Assembly: GCA_964572825.1 (NCBI GenBank)
Contig: CAZNGS010000009.1
Span: forward strand, 1-64,000
Reading direction: 5' to 3'
Length of the DNA stretch: 64,000 nucleotides
Origin: CAYVBE01 sp964572825
GTDB taxonomy: Bacteria > Planctomycetota > Brocadiia > SM23-32
Shown: in pieces, positions 1-9,238 of the stretch
Layout of the letters: every line of letters begins with the position of its first letter
How positions within the stretch are numbered: the first letter of the stretch is position 1
The notes under the pieces: model-generated
What the model saw: the letters and a program-made list of their open reading frames with translations, nothing else
Told to the model about the DNA's origin: nothing
Database searches by the model: none
Position numbers and translations under genes: made by a program

Positions 1-1518
1 GGTCAAATTCGAGCGCATTCTTCGGGTAATCGGCCATGGAGGGGCCATACTACATATAGTATGCACAAGAGTCAAGTGCATAGCCCAAATCCGGAATTGC
101 ATTCCGACCAGCACGTACGGCAGCCGGGCCTGATACAGACCGGTCTCCACGGCCCGCCGCGCCCACTTGAGGGAGGTCTCCACGCTGCCTATGTCATACT
201 TGTAATGGGGCCGACTGTAATAGGCCATGTTCCAATACGCCGACAGGTCCGTCGGGCATACCGAGATGACATCTTCCAGCCTGTCTTCCATGTAGGCAAG
301 ACCCAGCCCCGCAACGGCGCCGGCCTGGATCAGTTCGGCCGCAGCCCACCAGCAGCAGGGTTCCTGCATCACGGCATCTTCCAGCTCCCGGATCGCGCGG
401 TCGGCGCGGTACTGCAGGAGCTGCTCCCTTTCGTAACTGGCCTGCTGCATGTCACTGGACCAGCGCACGTCCTGGGCGGCCCGGTGCAGGAACTTGCCGT
501 GGTGCATCCTGGCCAGGTGACTGTCCCCGCGCAGCATGAAGAGGCGTTCCGCCACCTCTTCCCCGACCTCGGGTCGGGCCATCCTGGCCGCCATTCTGGC
601 CAGCTTCCTGACGACGTAAGCGTTGTAGGGGTCGCGCTCGACCAGGGACAGCAGCAGCCGTGCGCAGCCCTCCCGGGTTTCGGAATGGAAGCCCGTATTA
701 TCGAACCACAGCGCGGCCTTGGCCAGGTCCAGTCCCAGGCTGCGCGTCCTGGGCGCAAAGCGCCCCCATCTGCGGATGGTGCTGAAGAAGCCCTTCCGCT
801 CATCGGAGATCAGGTGGTGGAATTCCGTCCAGGGCGTCCGGCAGCGTCGCACGAGCTGCTCCCAGTACGGGCTTCTCCAGTTATTCCAGTAGAAGGCCGG
901 GAAACGCTCTGCCACCTCGTCCAGGAGGTCCGTGGAACAGAGGGGCGGGCGCATCAGGTAGCGTTCCTGCTCCTCGGTCAGGGGCAACTCCATGTATTCC
1001 AGCACGTCCCGAGCGATCAGGCACGGCAGCAGGTGGAGTTCGTCGCGGAACCCCGAATACCGTTTCGTCCGGGTCTTGTGCACGCCGTGAAAGACGAGTT
1101 CCGCGGCGTACTGGTCCTCCTTGACCTCCAGCGTCCCGGTTGTGTAGTTCTGGATGTCGAAGGCGGCCAGCAGGACGTCGATCTTCCGCTGCGTGATGCG
1201 CCGCCCCCGGCCCAGCATGCACTGATCCACAAAGGGGGGATCATAGACCCAGAACCAGGTGTCGAGCAGGCGCTCGGGGCCGAAGCTGCACTTCCACATC
1301 GCCTGGTGGGCGATCACGCCCCGCCCCCATCCCACCTCGTCGTCCGGGCTGCCGGCCTTCACCAGGGGGAAGATCCACATCTCCCGCCTGGGCCGGGACG
1401 GCGGCTCGGCGCAAACCTCCACCATGCGGTCCAGCAGCTCCTGTTCGGCCTGCTCCTGAGCGTAAACGGGCGAGATGGCGAGCACAAGGCAGACACACCA
1501 CAGCATCAAACCTCGCAT
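1..1518 (-). CDS. Secreted protein of unknown function, 3' end beyond the window
   Basis: This frame stays open for 506 codons from an ATG at 1518 to the left edge, so the C-terminus is missing. A purine-rich GGAAGGGGGG ribosome binding site precedes the ATG. The first 20 residues form a typical signal peptide (hydrophobic core LWCVCLVLAIS, cleavage near VYA/QEQ), so the product is exported. The body is rich in Trp, Tyr and Arg with alternating helical stretches. The last 150 residues (around SAYWNMAYY and WARRAVETGLY) look like tetratricopeptide-type helical hairpins, but no catalytic motif is evident. I do not recognise the family. A similarly long frame on the opposite strand is a low-complexity shadow without signal peptide or ribosome binding site. 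It is divergent from the ThuA-like gene. Confidence 0.7.
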   Translation of the reverse strand, partial: MRGLMLWCVCLVLAISPVYAQEQAEQELLDRMVEVCAEPPSRPRREMWIFPLVKAGSPDDEVGWGRGVIAHQAMWKCSFGPERLLDTWFWVYDPPFVDQCMLGRGRRITQRKIDVLLAAFDIQNYTTGTLEVKEDQYAAELVFHGVHKTRTKRYSGFRDELHLLPCLIARDVLEYMELPLTEEQERYLMRPPLCSTDLLDEVAERFPAFYWNNWRSPYWEQLVRRCRTPWTEFHHLISDERKGFFSTIRRWGRFAPRTRSLGLDLAKAALWFDNTGFHSETREGCARLLLSLVERDPYNAYVVRKLARMAARMARPEVGEEVAERLFMLRGDSHLARMHHGKFLHRAAQDVRWSSDMQQASYEREQLLQYRADRAIRELEDAVMQEPCCWWAAAELIQAGAVAGLGLAYMEDRLEDVISVCPTDLSAYWNMAYYSRPHYKYDIGSVETSLKWARRAVETGLYQARLPYVLVGMQFRIWAMHLTLVHTICSMAPPWPITRRMRSNLT

Positions 1519-1892
1519 ATCCGACCCCCCTTCCATTAACCCCACGAAACAACGCGACCGCCCCGCTTGTAACGACGGCGAGGCCCCTTGTCAACCGGGA
1601 ACACAATCCGCTTGGAGCGCTGCCTCCCCCGCGTTGGCGCGCCTGCGGCAGCCGTGCTAACATGAATACCTTCCCGGTAGCGCTGAAGCCCCCCCTTCGG
1701 TTGCTTAAGGCGCTGTTACAGAGCCCGCTCCGTCGGCCCGAGGCCGCGCGAGAGCGCCGAGGGCAAGGAGGGCAAAGCAGGCGATACAGGGGCTAAGTAT
1801 CGTCGATGCAGGCTGACGAAGCCATCGGCGCTCGCAGCCGGCCGAAGCCGGGATGGGGTTGTGCAATAGCGCCTAAAGGAGATGCCGAACCG
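1519..1892. other. Divergent intergenic region
   Basis: This 374-base gap separates two divergent genes. It should hold promoters for both, but only one weak candidate for the rightward gene is visible (1634-1663). An in-frame ATG at 1806 would extend the ThuA-like protein by 29 residues, but it lacks a ribosome binding site and would bury the lipoprotein signal. No RNA gene or repeat is visible. Confidence 0.4.
1634..1663 (+). promoter_or_regulatory. Weak sigma-70-like promoter candidate
   Basis: TTGGCG (1634-1639) and TAACAT (1658-1663) are separated by 18 bases upstream of the ThuA-like gene, leaving a leader of about 220 bases. The match is modest and the leader long, so this is tentative. 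Confidence 0.2.
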
Positions 1893-2693
1893 GTGAAACG
1901 CATGGTGACCGGATTGCTGCTGATGGCGGCCCTGGGCTGCGGGGCCGGCGGTGATCTTTCCCCGCGGGAGGCGCCTCCGCCGGAACCGTTGCGCGTTCAT
2001 ATGATCTCCGGCTCCCGGGAATACCGTTCGGAGCCTTCCCTGGAGCAGTTCGCCGCTTTCCTGGAGCAGAACTACAGGGTCCGTTGCACCATCAGTCGGG
2101 CCAAGGACGGAAGCAGAGGCCCGCTGCCCAATCTGGAGGCGCTCGACGAGGCCGACGTGCTGCTGGTCTTCTGCCGCCGACTGCGCCCGCCCGAAGAACA
2201 GACCGATCGCATCCGGCGCTGGTGCGAGCAGGGCAAGCCCGTGGTGGGAGTGCGGACCGCGAGCCACGGGTTCCAGACCTGGCTGGAATTCGACGAACAG
2301 GTCCTCGGCGGCAGCTACAATCGGCACGGAGGGGCCGAGACGGTCCGGGTCGTAGTCGAGGACTCCAACGCCAACCACCCCATCCTGGACGGTGTGGAGG
2401 GCTGGCAACGCAGGGGCAAGCTCTACCGGAACCCGGACAACGCCGACGACACGACATTGCTGATGAGCGGAAAGGGTCTGGAGTCCGCCGACGTGCAGCC
2501 GCTGGCCTGGGCAAGGGTCTACGATGAGGACAAAGGCGGCCGCGCCTTCTACACCAGCATGGGCTTGCCCCACGATTTCGAGAACCCCAACTTCCGCCGC
2601 ATGCTGGTCAACGCCATCTTCTGGGTCGCCGCCCGAGATGGAGAGGGCTGCCGGGCCGCACCGAGCCGTCTGATTCCCATAAGTAAGAGGTGA
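1893..2693 (+). CDS. ThuA-like domain lipoprotein
   Basis: A 266-residue protein starting at a GTG preceded ten bases upstream by AAAGGAG. This start gives a lipoprotein signal: a basic start, hydrophobic core and lipobox ending ALGC. The rest resembles a ThuA-like (trehalose utilisation, type-1 glutamine amidotransferase-like) fold. The pattern includes ISGSREYRSEPSL, the strand DEADVLLVFCRRL, KPVVGVRTASHGFQ with a flexible Gly/His segment, NHPILDGV, and a late GGRAFYTSMGLPHDF. ThuA-like proteins are common in sugar-degradation loci of planctomycetes and relatives; a precise reaction is not established for most. It is followed after four bases by the beta-helix gene, suggesting co-transcription. 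An exported surface role is inferred from the lipobox. Confidence 0.8.
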   Translation: MKRMVTGLLLMAALGCGAGGDLSPREAPPPEPLRVHMISGSREYRSEPSLEQFAAFLEQNYRVRCTISRAKDGSRGPLPNLEALDEADVLLVFCRRLRPPEEQTDRIRRWCEQGKPVVGVRTASHGFQTWLEFDEQVLGGSYNRHGGAETVRVVVEDSNANHPILDGVEGWQRRGKLYRNPDNADDTTLLMSGKGLESADVQPLAWARVYDEDKGGRAFYTSMGLPHDFENPNFRRMLVNAIFWVAARDGEGCRAAPSRLIPISKR

Positions 2694-2697
2694 GCTG

Positions 2698-4872
2698 ATG
2701 CGTTTCGAACCGCAGGTTCTGCTGGTTGCGCTGGTTTTTGCAGTTGCGTTGGCTAATGCCTGCGCCGCGGGCGCGGCACGGTTCAACCCCATCCAGGTGC
2801 CGGAGGACCTGTTGGGCGGGGAGCCGGAGCTGGCACCGCTGCCGGGCGGAGAATGCGAGCTGGCCGAGGTCCCGTGGGACCTGCCCGGCGAGGGCAGGGC
2901 CCTGGCGGTCCGCCCCGGTGAGGCGGGAGTCAGGATTCCCGTGGGGCAAAAGGCCACGCACGTGCGCTTTCTGCACGCATTGGAGGCCGGACCGGCGATC
3001 GACGAGTGGCGCCGGCAGATGCGCGGAGCCATCCAGAGCGCAGGGCCGTATCCCGAGCGGCCGGTCGTGTCCAGGTACGTGATCCACTACGCCGACGGCA
3101 CCCGGCTGGAAGCCCTCGTGCGCTGGCAGGAGCAGATCGAGGCGCTTGTGCGGCGGACCTTCGTGCCGGAGAGCCGCTTCGTCGCCGACATGGCGTGGGC
3201 CGACGTCGCCTGGAAGGGCAAGCTGGACCAGGACCGCGACGAACGGCGCGTCCTCTACGCCATGCAGTGGCCTAACCCGTATCCGGACAGGGAGATAGAT
3301 TGCATCGCGACCGAGGGGCTGGAGCAGGAATTCGGCACCGTCCACCTGGTCGCCGTCACCGCGGAGAAGCGTCCCGCCGCCGGCCGCGTTTTCTATGTCG
3401 CCCCGGACGGGGACGACTCGGCGCCGGGCACGTTCGAGCAGCCCTGGGCCACGCCGGGCAGGGCGGCCCGCACGCTCGAAGCCGGGGACACGGTTTACCT
3501 GCGCGGCGGCACTTACGACGTTCACGAGGTGGTCTGCCCGCACAACTCCGGCCGGGAGGGTGCGTGGATCACCTATTCCGGCTATCCCGGCGAGGTGGCC
3601 GTGCTGAACGGGTCGGACATCCACACCGACCGCGAGAAAAACGAGATGGTAATCAACAACGGCGAGGACGTGGTGACCATCGCCTCGCGCACCGGTGTCC
3701 TCCACGTTTTCGAGCGCAGCTACATCCGCGTGAAGGGACTGCACTTTCGGGACTGCGCTTACGCGGGCCTTGGGGTGGACGCCCCGCCCTGGTGGCCCGC
3801 CGAGCCGGCGGCGGAGGAGCTGAACGGTTCCCACCACGTCGAGCTGCTGCACAACTATATTCATCGGACCGTTTTCGTCGGCCTTGGGGTGTACGGGAGC
3901 ATAATCCCGGACTACGTCTCGCTGGAGCACGTGCGTATCGTGGGCAACCGGGTGCTGAACGCCTACGACAAGGAGTTCACACTGACGACCACGGACCCGG
4001 GCACGCAGGCGCGCATACGGCAGGCGCACCGCGAGGGGGACAGGTTCGGGGACGAGAACCTCGACCTGCACGCCGTCCAGCACTTCGAGGTGGCCCACAA
4101 CCACATCGGCTGGGGCGGCAAGGAGGGCATCGACATCATGAACGGTTCCCGCCACGGCCGCGTCCACCACAATTACGTGCACGACAACTACGTCTACCCC
4201 ACCTTCCTGGGCGGCAAGATCGGCATATACCTCGACACCCGGTCGGAGGAATACGAGCTCGAGGTGGACCACAACGTCTGCGAGCGGGCCGGGATAGGTA
4301 TCGCCGTCCGCAACGAGGACTTCGCCCCCGCCCACGGCATCCGCATCCACCACAACCTGCTGCTGGGGAATTACTGGTCCGGCCTGGGCATCTACGGCAA
4401 GGGGGATGAGGGCAACGTCATGCGGGACATCGAGTTCTCGAACAACACGATGTACCGCAACGGCTACCTGGAGAGCAACAAGAGCCCCGGAGGCGGCCTT
4501 CACCTGAGAAACCGGAAAGGCGGCCTGCACGGTATCACCGTCCGGAACAACATCGCCGTCGGCGGACGGGACTACGGCCTGGCCACCAACCGCGAGTGCG
4601 ACCGGGTCTCGGACGAGGTCCGGATCGACCACAACCTGATCTGGCCGCCGGAGCTCGAGGTGGACCCGCGGCGCTGGCGGCAGTGGGTGCCCACGTTCGG
4701 GGATTGGCCGGTACTGGAGGAACCGGGGTTCATCGACCCGGAGGGCTACAACTTCCGGCTCCGGGAGGACTCACCCGCCATCGACGCCGGCCATCCGGAC
4801 GAGCGCTATAGCGACCCCGACGGCACCCGGGGGGACGTGGGAGCCTTCCCCCGCCTGCGGGAACGGCAATAG
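2698..4872 (+). CDS. Secreted right-handed parallel beta-helix protein
   Basis: A 724-residue protein with an N-terminal signal peptide (cleavage near ANACAAG). Residues about 20-225 form a beta-rich N-terminal domain. Near residue 232 the DUF1565-type motif FYVAPDGDDSAPGT...PWATPGRAART begins, followed by LEAGDTVYLRGGTY, the usual entry to a right-handed beta-helix. Repeated coils with HN/NN ladders follow (HNYIHRTVF, HNHIGWGGKEG, HNYVHDNY, HNVCERAG, HNLLLGNY, NNTMYRNG). The C-terminus has the frequent FIDPEGYNFRLREDSPAIDAG signature. These proteins are usually polysaccharide lyases, hydrolases or adhesins acting outside the cell; the substrate cannot be read from the sequence. It starts four bases after the ThuA-like gene. 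Confidence 0.85.
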   Translation: MRFEPQVLLVALVFAVALANACAAGAARFNPIQVPEDLLGGEPELAPLPGGECELAEVPWDLPGEGRALAVRPGEAGVRIPVGQKATHVRFLHALEAGPAIDEWRRQMRGAIQSAGPYPERPVVSRYVIHYADGTRLEALVRWQEQIEALVRRTFVPESRFVADMAWADVAWKGKLDQDRDERRVLYAMQWPNPYPDREIDCIATEGLEQEFGTVHLVAVTAEKRPAAGRVFYVAPDGDDSAPGTFEQPWATPGRAARTLEAGDTVYLRGGTYDVHEVVCPHNSGREGAWITYSGYPGEVAVLNGSDIHTDREKNEMVINNGEDVVTIASRTGVLHVFERSYIRVKGLHFRDCAYAGLGVDAPPWWPAEPAAEELNGSHHVELLHNYIHRTVFVGLGVYGSIIPDYVSLEHVRIVGNRVLNAYDKEFTLTTTDPGTQARIRQAHREGDRFGDENLDLHAVQHFEVAHNHIGWGGKEGIDIMNGSRHGRVHHNYVHDNYVYPTFLGGKIGIYLDTRSEEYELEVDHNVCERAGIGIAVRNEDFAPAHGIRIHHNLLLGNYWSGLGIYGKGDEGNVMRDIEFSNNTMYRNGYLESNKSPGGGLHLRNRKGGLHGITVRNNIAVGGRDYGLATNRECDRVSDEVRIDHNLIWPPELEVDPRRWRQWVPTFGDWPVLEEPGFIDPEGYNFRLREDSPAIDAGHPDERYSDPDGTRGDVGAFPRLRERQ

Positions 4873-4943
4873 GACCGCCCCCGGAGCGCCGGCTCCTGTT
4901 ATTATCGTATCGTCGCCAGGCATCATTCAGTGGAGGGACAGGG

Positions 4944-6980
4944 GTGTCGATAAGAGCCATCAAGATTCAAAGAGTCTGGCTACTGGTTTTGGCCGCCGTG
5001 GGCAGCATTCTGGCACAGAGCGCCGGCGCCGGGCAGGTCGAGAAGAAGGCCCTGCGCATCTACCTGATGGGCAGCAGCCTGACGGACCAGGTCAACTACC
5101 GCGGCTTCCAGGCCCTGGCCGAGTTCCGCGGCTACGAACACATCTGGGGCCGTCATGTGGTTCCGGGCGCTCCGATACGGTGGCTATGGAACCATCGAGA
5201 TAGGCGCCACGGTTTCATGGGACCGTTCGGACCCTGCGGGGAGGCCCTCGCGGAATACCGCTGGGACGCCATCACCCTGGAGCCCCGCAACGGCTACGAC
5301 AGGGAGCTGCAGGCGGCCAATGAGCTTATCGCCTATGCCGTGCGGAAAAGCCCTGACGTCCAGTTCTATGTCTTCGCGCAATGGCCACGCATCGGCCGGG
5401 GGAGCTACGACAGACAGTGGCTCTCGCGGGTGAAGGACATCCAGAACAACATCCGCCTCGGTTTCGAAGAGTTTCTGACCGACCTGCGTGAGGCCCACCC
5501 GGACATCAAGCCCCTGCTGATGATCCCCGTGGGCCACGCGTTCCACCTGCTGCAGCATAAGATCAAGGCCGGCCTGGTGCCCGGGATGTCCAGCATCTTC
5601 GACGGCTACAGCGACCGCTCCCACCAGAATCACCTGGGCGAATACATAGTCGGCTGCACCTTTTTCGCTACTGTCTACCGGGAGACCCCGGTCGGGCTGC
5701 CCACCGAGCCCTACGGAGAGATCGCCCCCGACCTGGCGCGGACAATCCAGGAGACCGTCTGGGAGGCCGTCAACGCCCACCCGAGGAGCGGCGTGAAGGC
5801 ACCGGGCGAATTCAAAATCATCACGCCCTACCTGCCCGATGCCGTCGAAGGCTCGCCCTACGACCGGGAGTTGCACGCGGCCTTCGGTAGGGTGTCCGTA
5901 GAGTATTCCCTGGCGGACGGCGGCCTGCCGCCCGGCATCGAGGTCGCCCCCGAGGGACGTATCACCGGTAGCGCGCCCCGGACCGGCGACTACTCGTTCA
6001 CCGTAAAGGCGGTGGACGCCCATGGTGCAACTGCCACCCGCGAGCTGCAACTGACCTGTGTCGGCGAAAGCAAACCTATCATTCCGGAACAGGACCTGCC
6101 CGCCATGCAGCGCGGAAAGCACGTCGAATTGTCGCTGAAAGCCGAAGGCGGCAACGGCGACATCACGTGGCGGCTCGCTCGCTGCTGGAAGAAAGTCAGC
6201 ACGGACGGAAAGGAAGACTGGCAGGCCGTCCAGCGCGCCGGCCGCGCGCTCATGCCGGAGGGGTTGGAGCTGAGTTTTGACGGGATTATAAGCGGGTCAC
6301 CGGGCCTGGCGGGCGTCTATCGGCTGCTGGTGGTGGCGGAGGACTCAGACCCCACCGAACCCGACTCAGCACAACGGGAGCTCATATTCGACATCGCCGA
6401 GGCTGGGCCGCACGTTTACTTCGTGCCGCCGGCAACGGAGAAACCCACGGTGGACGGCAAACTGGACGAGCCCTTCTGGGAGCTGGACCGGTCCGTCGTC
6501 AAGCCCGTAATGGGTCAGGCTTCGTGCAAGGCCACTTTCGGGGCACTATGGAATCGCTCCAACCTGTGGGTGGCCGTGAAGGTGGAGGAGGACCGGATCG
6601 TGACCGACTCGGAGAAGCCCTGGCACGACGACGGCGTCGAGGTGTTTGTCGATACCCTCAACGACTGCCAGAAGGAGTACAATGCCGACGATCTGCGCAT
6701 CGTTGTCAGCTCATCCGGACGCACCTTTCTGGTGGGCAGGGACTCCGGGGATATCGAGGTCGCCACGGCCAGAACGGACGGGGGATACGTGGTGGAGATG
6801 CGGGTTGCCATGCCGAGGCGAAACCGCCGGCACAACGCGTACGGCTTCGACATTGCTGTAAACGACGATGACGACGGCGGGGGGCGCGACGGGCAGCTCG
6901 TCTGGCAGGGGACCGGGGACAACGACACTGACCCGAGTGGTTTCGGGACAATTCTGCTCGTTGGAGAGAACGGGTCCTGA
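4944..6980 (+). CDS. Secreted SGNH-like hydrolase with Ig-like and CBM9-like domains
   Basis: A 678-residue protein starting at GTG behind GGAGGGACAGG, with a signal peptide (core VWLLVLAAVGSIL). Residues about 30-270 resemble an SGNH/GDSL hydrolase: block I is LRIYLMGSSLTD, where Ser replaces Asp of GDSL, and a late SHQNHLGEYIVG offers the catalytic His. Residues about 285-375 are an Ig-like putative sugar-binding repeat (GLPPGIEVAPEGRITGSAP), and a second, longer copy follows to about 490 (GLELSFDGIISGSPG). Residues about 500-670 resemble the CBM9-like domain of xylanases and related proteins (KPTVDGKLDEPFWEL, WHDDGVEVFVDT). The likely role is deacetylation or de-esterification of a polymer outside the cell; the substrate is unknown. 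It lies 71 bases after the beta-helix gene on the same strand. Confidence 0.8.
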   Translation: MSIRAIKIQRVWLLVLAAVGSILAQSAGAGQVEKKALRIYLMGSSLTDQVNYRGFQALAEFRGYEHIWGRHVVPGAPIRWLWNHRDRRHGFMGPFGPCGEALAEYRWDAITLEPRNGYDRELQAANELIAYAVRKSPDVQFYVFAQWPRIGRGSYDRQWLSRVKDIQNNIRLGFEEFLTDLREAHPDIKPLLMIPVGHAFHLLQHKIKAGLVPGMSSIFDGYSDRSHQNHLGEYIVGCTFFATVYRETPVGLPTEPYGEIAPDLARTIQETVWEAVNAHPRSGVKAPGEFKIITPYLPDAVEGSPYDRELHAAFGRVSVEYSLADGGLPPGIEVAPEGRITGSAPRTGDYSFTVKAVDAHGATATRELQLTCVGESKPIIPEQDLPAMQRGKHVELSLKAEGGNGDITWRLARCWKKVSTDGKEDWQAVQRAGRALMPEGLELSFDGIISGSPGLAGVYRLLVVAEDSDPTEPDSAQRELIFDIAEAGPHVYFVPPATEKPTVDGKLDEPFWELDRSVVKPVMGQASCKATFGALWNRSNLWVAVKVEEDRIVTDSEKPWHDDGVEVFVDTLNDCQKEYNADDLRIVVSSSGRTFLVGRDSGDIEVATARTDGGYVVEMRVAMPRRNRRHNAYGFDIAVNDDDDGGGRDGQLVWQGTGDNDTDPSGFGTILLVGENGS

Positions 6981-7119
6981 TGAATGCGATCGCACCGCAG
7001 GAAAACCCGGTCGGGGGTGCCCACTGCGTGGAGGGGCGCGGTGGAGAGGATGTCGGCCGGCAGGTATTATGTGGGTCGGCTGTCCGTGCGGTGCTTGCCC
7101 GAAAACAGGAGCGAATCGA

Positions 7120-9231
7120 ATGCACCCGATCACGTCTTTGTCCCCGCTTCCGTGGGTTCTCGGGCTTGGTATGGCCCTGACACTGCATTCCGGCGCCGTC
7201 GCGGTGGGCGAGCACTGGGCCGGCCTGCGGGGAGGGGGTCTGCGGCACAACGCGGGTCCCTCTTCGGTCCCGCCGGAATCCCTTCAGGCGGTGTGGCACC
7301 GCAGCTTCAGCCCCGTCACGTTCGGGGACCAGAGCGGCGAGCCGGATCACATGGACCTGCCGGGTGGACGGGGTTCGTATAACCTGGCCCTGGTGGACGG
7401 AAAAGTGGGCCTGCTGGCGCTGGACCACCCCGAACCCGCCTCCGTACCGGAAAGTTACTACGCCACCATCCTGGACGCGGCGACGGGCGAGACGGTCAAC
7501 TGCGTCCGCGTCATGGCCAACAAGGGCAACAACCGCGTGTACCGGTGGCCCTACAACGGCGTGAGCGGCTCCAGCGATACCCCCCACGGCCTGGCGGTCA
7601 TCGGATGGGACCCGGAGACGCGCATCCTGTTCACCGGCCAGTGCGGTTACGACAGCGGCTACACGGCCTACCTGCCGCTGGCCAACGCGGATGAGTACGA
7701 ACCCGCCGGTCTCCCGCAGGAGGGAGTGCCCGCGTTCGAGGCGCTGGCCCGGCGCCATCCCCGCTGCCGGGACCCCTTCGGCCGAACGCGCGCGGAATAC
7801 AGAACCATCATGGGCGTGGGGAACGAGTGGGACGAGCTCAAGCCCTGGGCCTGGGGCCTGACGGCCTTCTACGGCGACCCCTCCGACCCGGACAGCAAGA
7901 AATACGACGCCGACCTGGCCGGCGTTTACGGGCGGCAGGGCTCCTCCTACTACAACACCAGCGCATTCCTGTCGCTGGATGCGGACGGCCCCCTGGTGGG
8001 CGTCACGAAGGGCGGCGCATGGGGGCACAACACCGCCGGGGACGCCTACCTGTTCCACAAGCACACCGGCCTGAAGGCCATCGCCGAGTGGCCGGAGGAG
8101 CCGAAGGACCGGCGGGGCCATCGGCTGCGGCCCTTCACCAGCCGGGGGGTGCTGTTCGGCAACGGGCGCGTGTTCCTGGCCGGTCCGTCCCAGGACATGA
8201 ACGAGAACCGCACCATCGGCACCGAGCGCCCGGAGGGGCTGCTGCCGCGGGTGGACCAGGGCCTCGCCCTGTGGGCCTACGACTATACCATGTGCGACCT
8301 GAAGCCGAACGACGGCTCAGCGGGCCCCGCGGCCCGCGAAACCGCCCGGCTCGATCCGGCGTTCGCCTACCGGATGGACTCGCGGTTCGAGCCCACCGAT
8401 GATATCGACTCGTGGGGGCAGTCCTACTACGAGACGGACGGATTCTACCGCCCCAAGGCCAGGATCATCGACGGCCGGTCGCTCTGGTTCGCCTGGAAGC
8501 CCTCCCAGGCGAGCGCCGTGGAGCTGGTGCACGCCGCCGACGAAGGCATAGAGCGCTTCTCGCTCGAAGTGGGACGCGGCGCGAAGGGGGTGGACCTGTG
8601 GCCGAAGCTGAGCCTGGTCCGATCCGGCGGGGCGGACCTGCTCGTCTATTACACGGGCTACGCGCGGCACCGGAAGCGGTACATGCCCGAAGACGCCGAG
8701 GCCGTCCTCAGCCGGTATCCCTACAAGCACAGGCCCTGGGAGGAGCTGCCCCAGCGCACCCGGAACAGCTTCATCGGGCAGGCCCGGCGGTGCGGCGTCT
8801 GGACGGACGAGCTGTTCCCCCCGCGCAGCCCCGCTGCCGTCAGTGTCTTCGACGCTCGACTCGGCAGGGTCCAATGGACCTACAATGTCTCTGAGCACCA
8901 TCCCAGCCTGCCGGCCAACGGTTTCTGGACCTACATCGACCGCTCCCACATGGTGGTGGCGGGGCGATGGGCCTACGTCGGCTGGGTGGATACCGCGGGA
9001 CAGGAGGCTGTGCTGCGCCTGGTGGCGCTGGACGTCACCGCCGATGCGCCGGAGCCCGTCGAGCGGACCGTTCCGCTGGGGTTCACGTCCAAGGGCCACG
9101 AGCGCAGCACGCTGATGGACCTGGCTGCCGTGGACGGGCGCCTTTACGCCTACGTGCTGCAGGCGCAGAACTTCTGGATTCGCGACCCCCGCTGGAAGGC
9201 CCAGCACGTGGTGGCCATCGGCACGCACTGA
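7120..9231 (+). CDS. Secreted propeller-like protein of unknown function
   Basis: The ATG at 7120 is chosen because AGGAGCG lies just upstream and a signal peptide follows (core PWVLGLGMALTLHSG, cleavage near AVA). The frame is open further upstream, but that part lacks coding character. The 703-residue product has repeated beta-strand segments of the kind GKVGLLALD, GRVFLAGPS and GRWAYVGWVD, with aspartate/glycine turns, typical of PQQ-like or WD-type beta-propellers. There are no cofactor ligands or catalytic residues I can name. It is the last plus-strand gene of the ThuA/beta-helix/SGNH series, separated by 139 bases, and ends seven bases from the convergent dehydrogenase gene. Confidence 0.65.
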   Translation: MHPITSLSPLPWVLGLGMALTLHSGAVAVGEHWAGLRGGGLRHNAGPSSVPPESLQAVWHRSFSPVTFGDQSGEPDHMDLPGGRGSYNLALVDGKVGLLALDHPEPASVPESYYATILDAATGETVNCVRVMANKGNNRVYRWPYNGVSGSSDTPHGLAVIGWDPETRILFTGQCGYDSGYTAYLPLANADEYEPAGLPQEGVPAFEALARRHPRCRDPFGRTRAEYRTIMGVGNEWDELKPWAWGLTAFYGDPSDPDSKKYDADLAGVYGRQGSSYYNTSAFLSLDADGPLVGVTKGGAWGHNTAGDAYLFHKHTGLKAIAEWPEEPKDRRGHRLRPFTSRGVLFGNGRVFLAGPSQDMNENRTIGTERPEGLLPRVDQGLALWAYDYTMCDLKPNDGSAGPAARETARLDPAFAYRMDSRFEPTDDIDSWGQSYYETDGFYRPKARIIDGRSLWFAWKPSQASAVELVHAADEGIERFSLEVGRGAKGVDLWPKLSLVRSGGADLLVYYTGYARHRKRYMPEDAEAVLSRYPYKHRPWEELPQRTRNSFIGQARRCGVWTDELFPPRSPAAVSVFDARLGRVQWTYNVSEHHPSLPANGFWTYIDRSHMVVAGRWAYVGWVDTAGQEAVLRLVALDVTADAPEPVERTVPLGFTSKGHERSTLMDLAAVDGRLYAYVLQAQNFWIRDPRWKAQHVVAIGTH

Positions 9232-9238
9232 GCCCCCG

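Noticed and set aside
61..1539. A 492-codon plus-strand frame
   Set aside because: It lies opposite a frame that has a signal peptide and ribosome binding site; its composition is a His/Pro/Gly-rich codon-bias shadow.
1635..1650. Sigma-54-like TGGCGC-N5-CGGCA
   Set aside because: Two GC-rich elements at correct spacing but with several mismatches, expected by chance in this composition.
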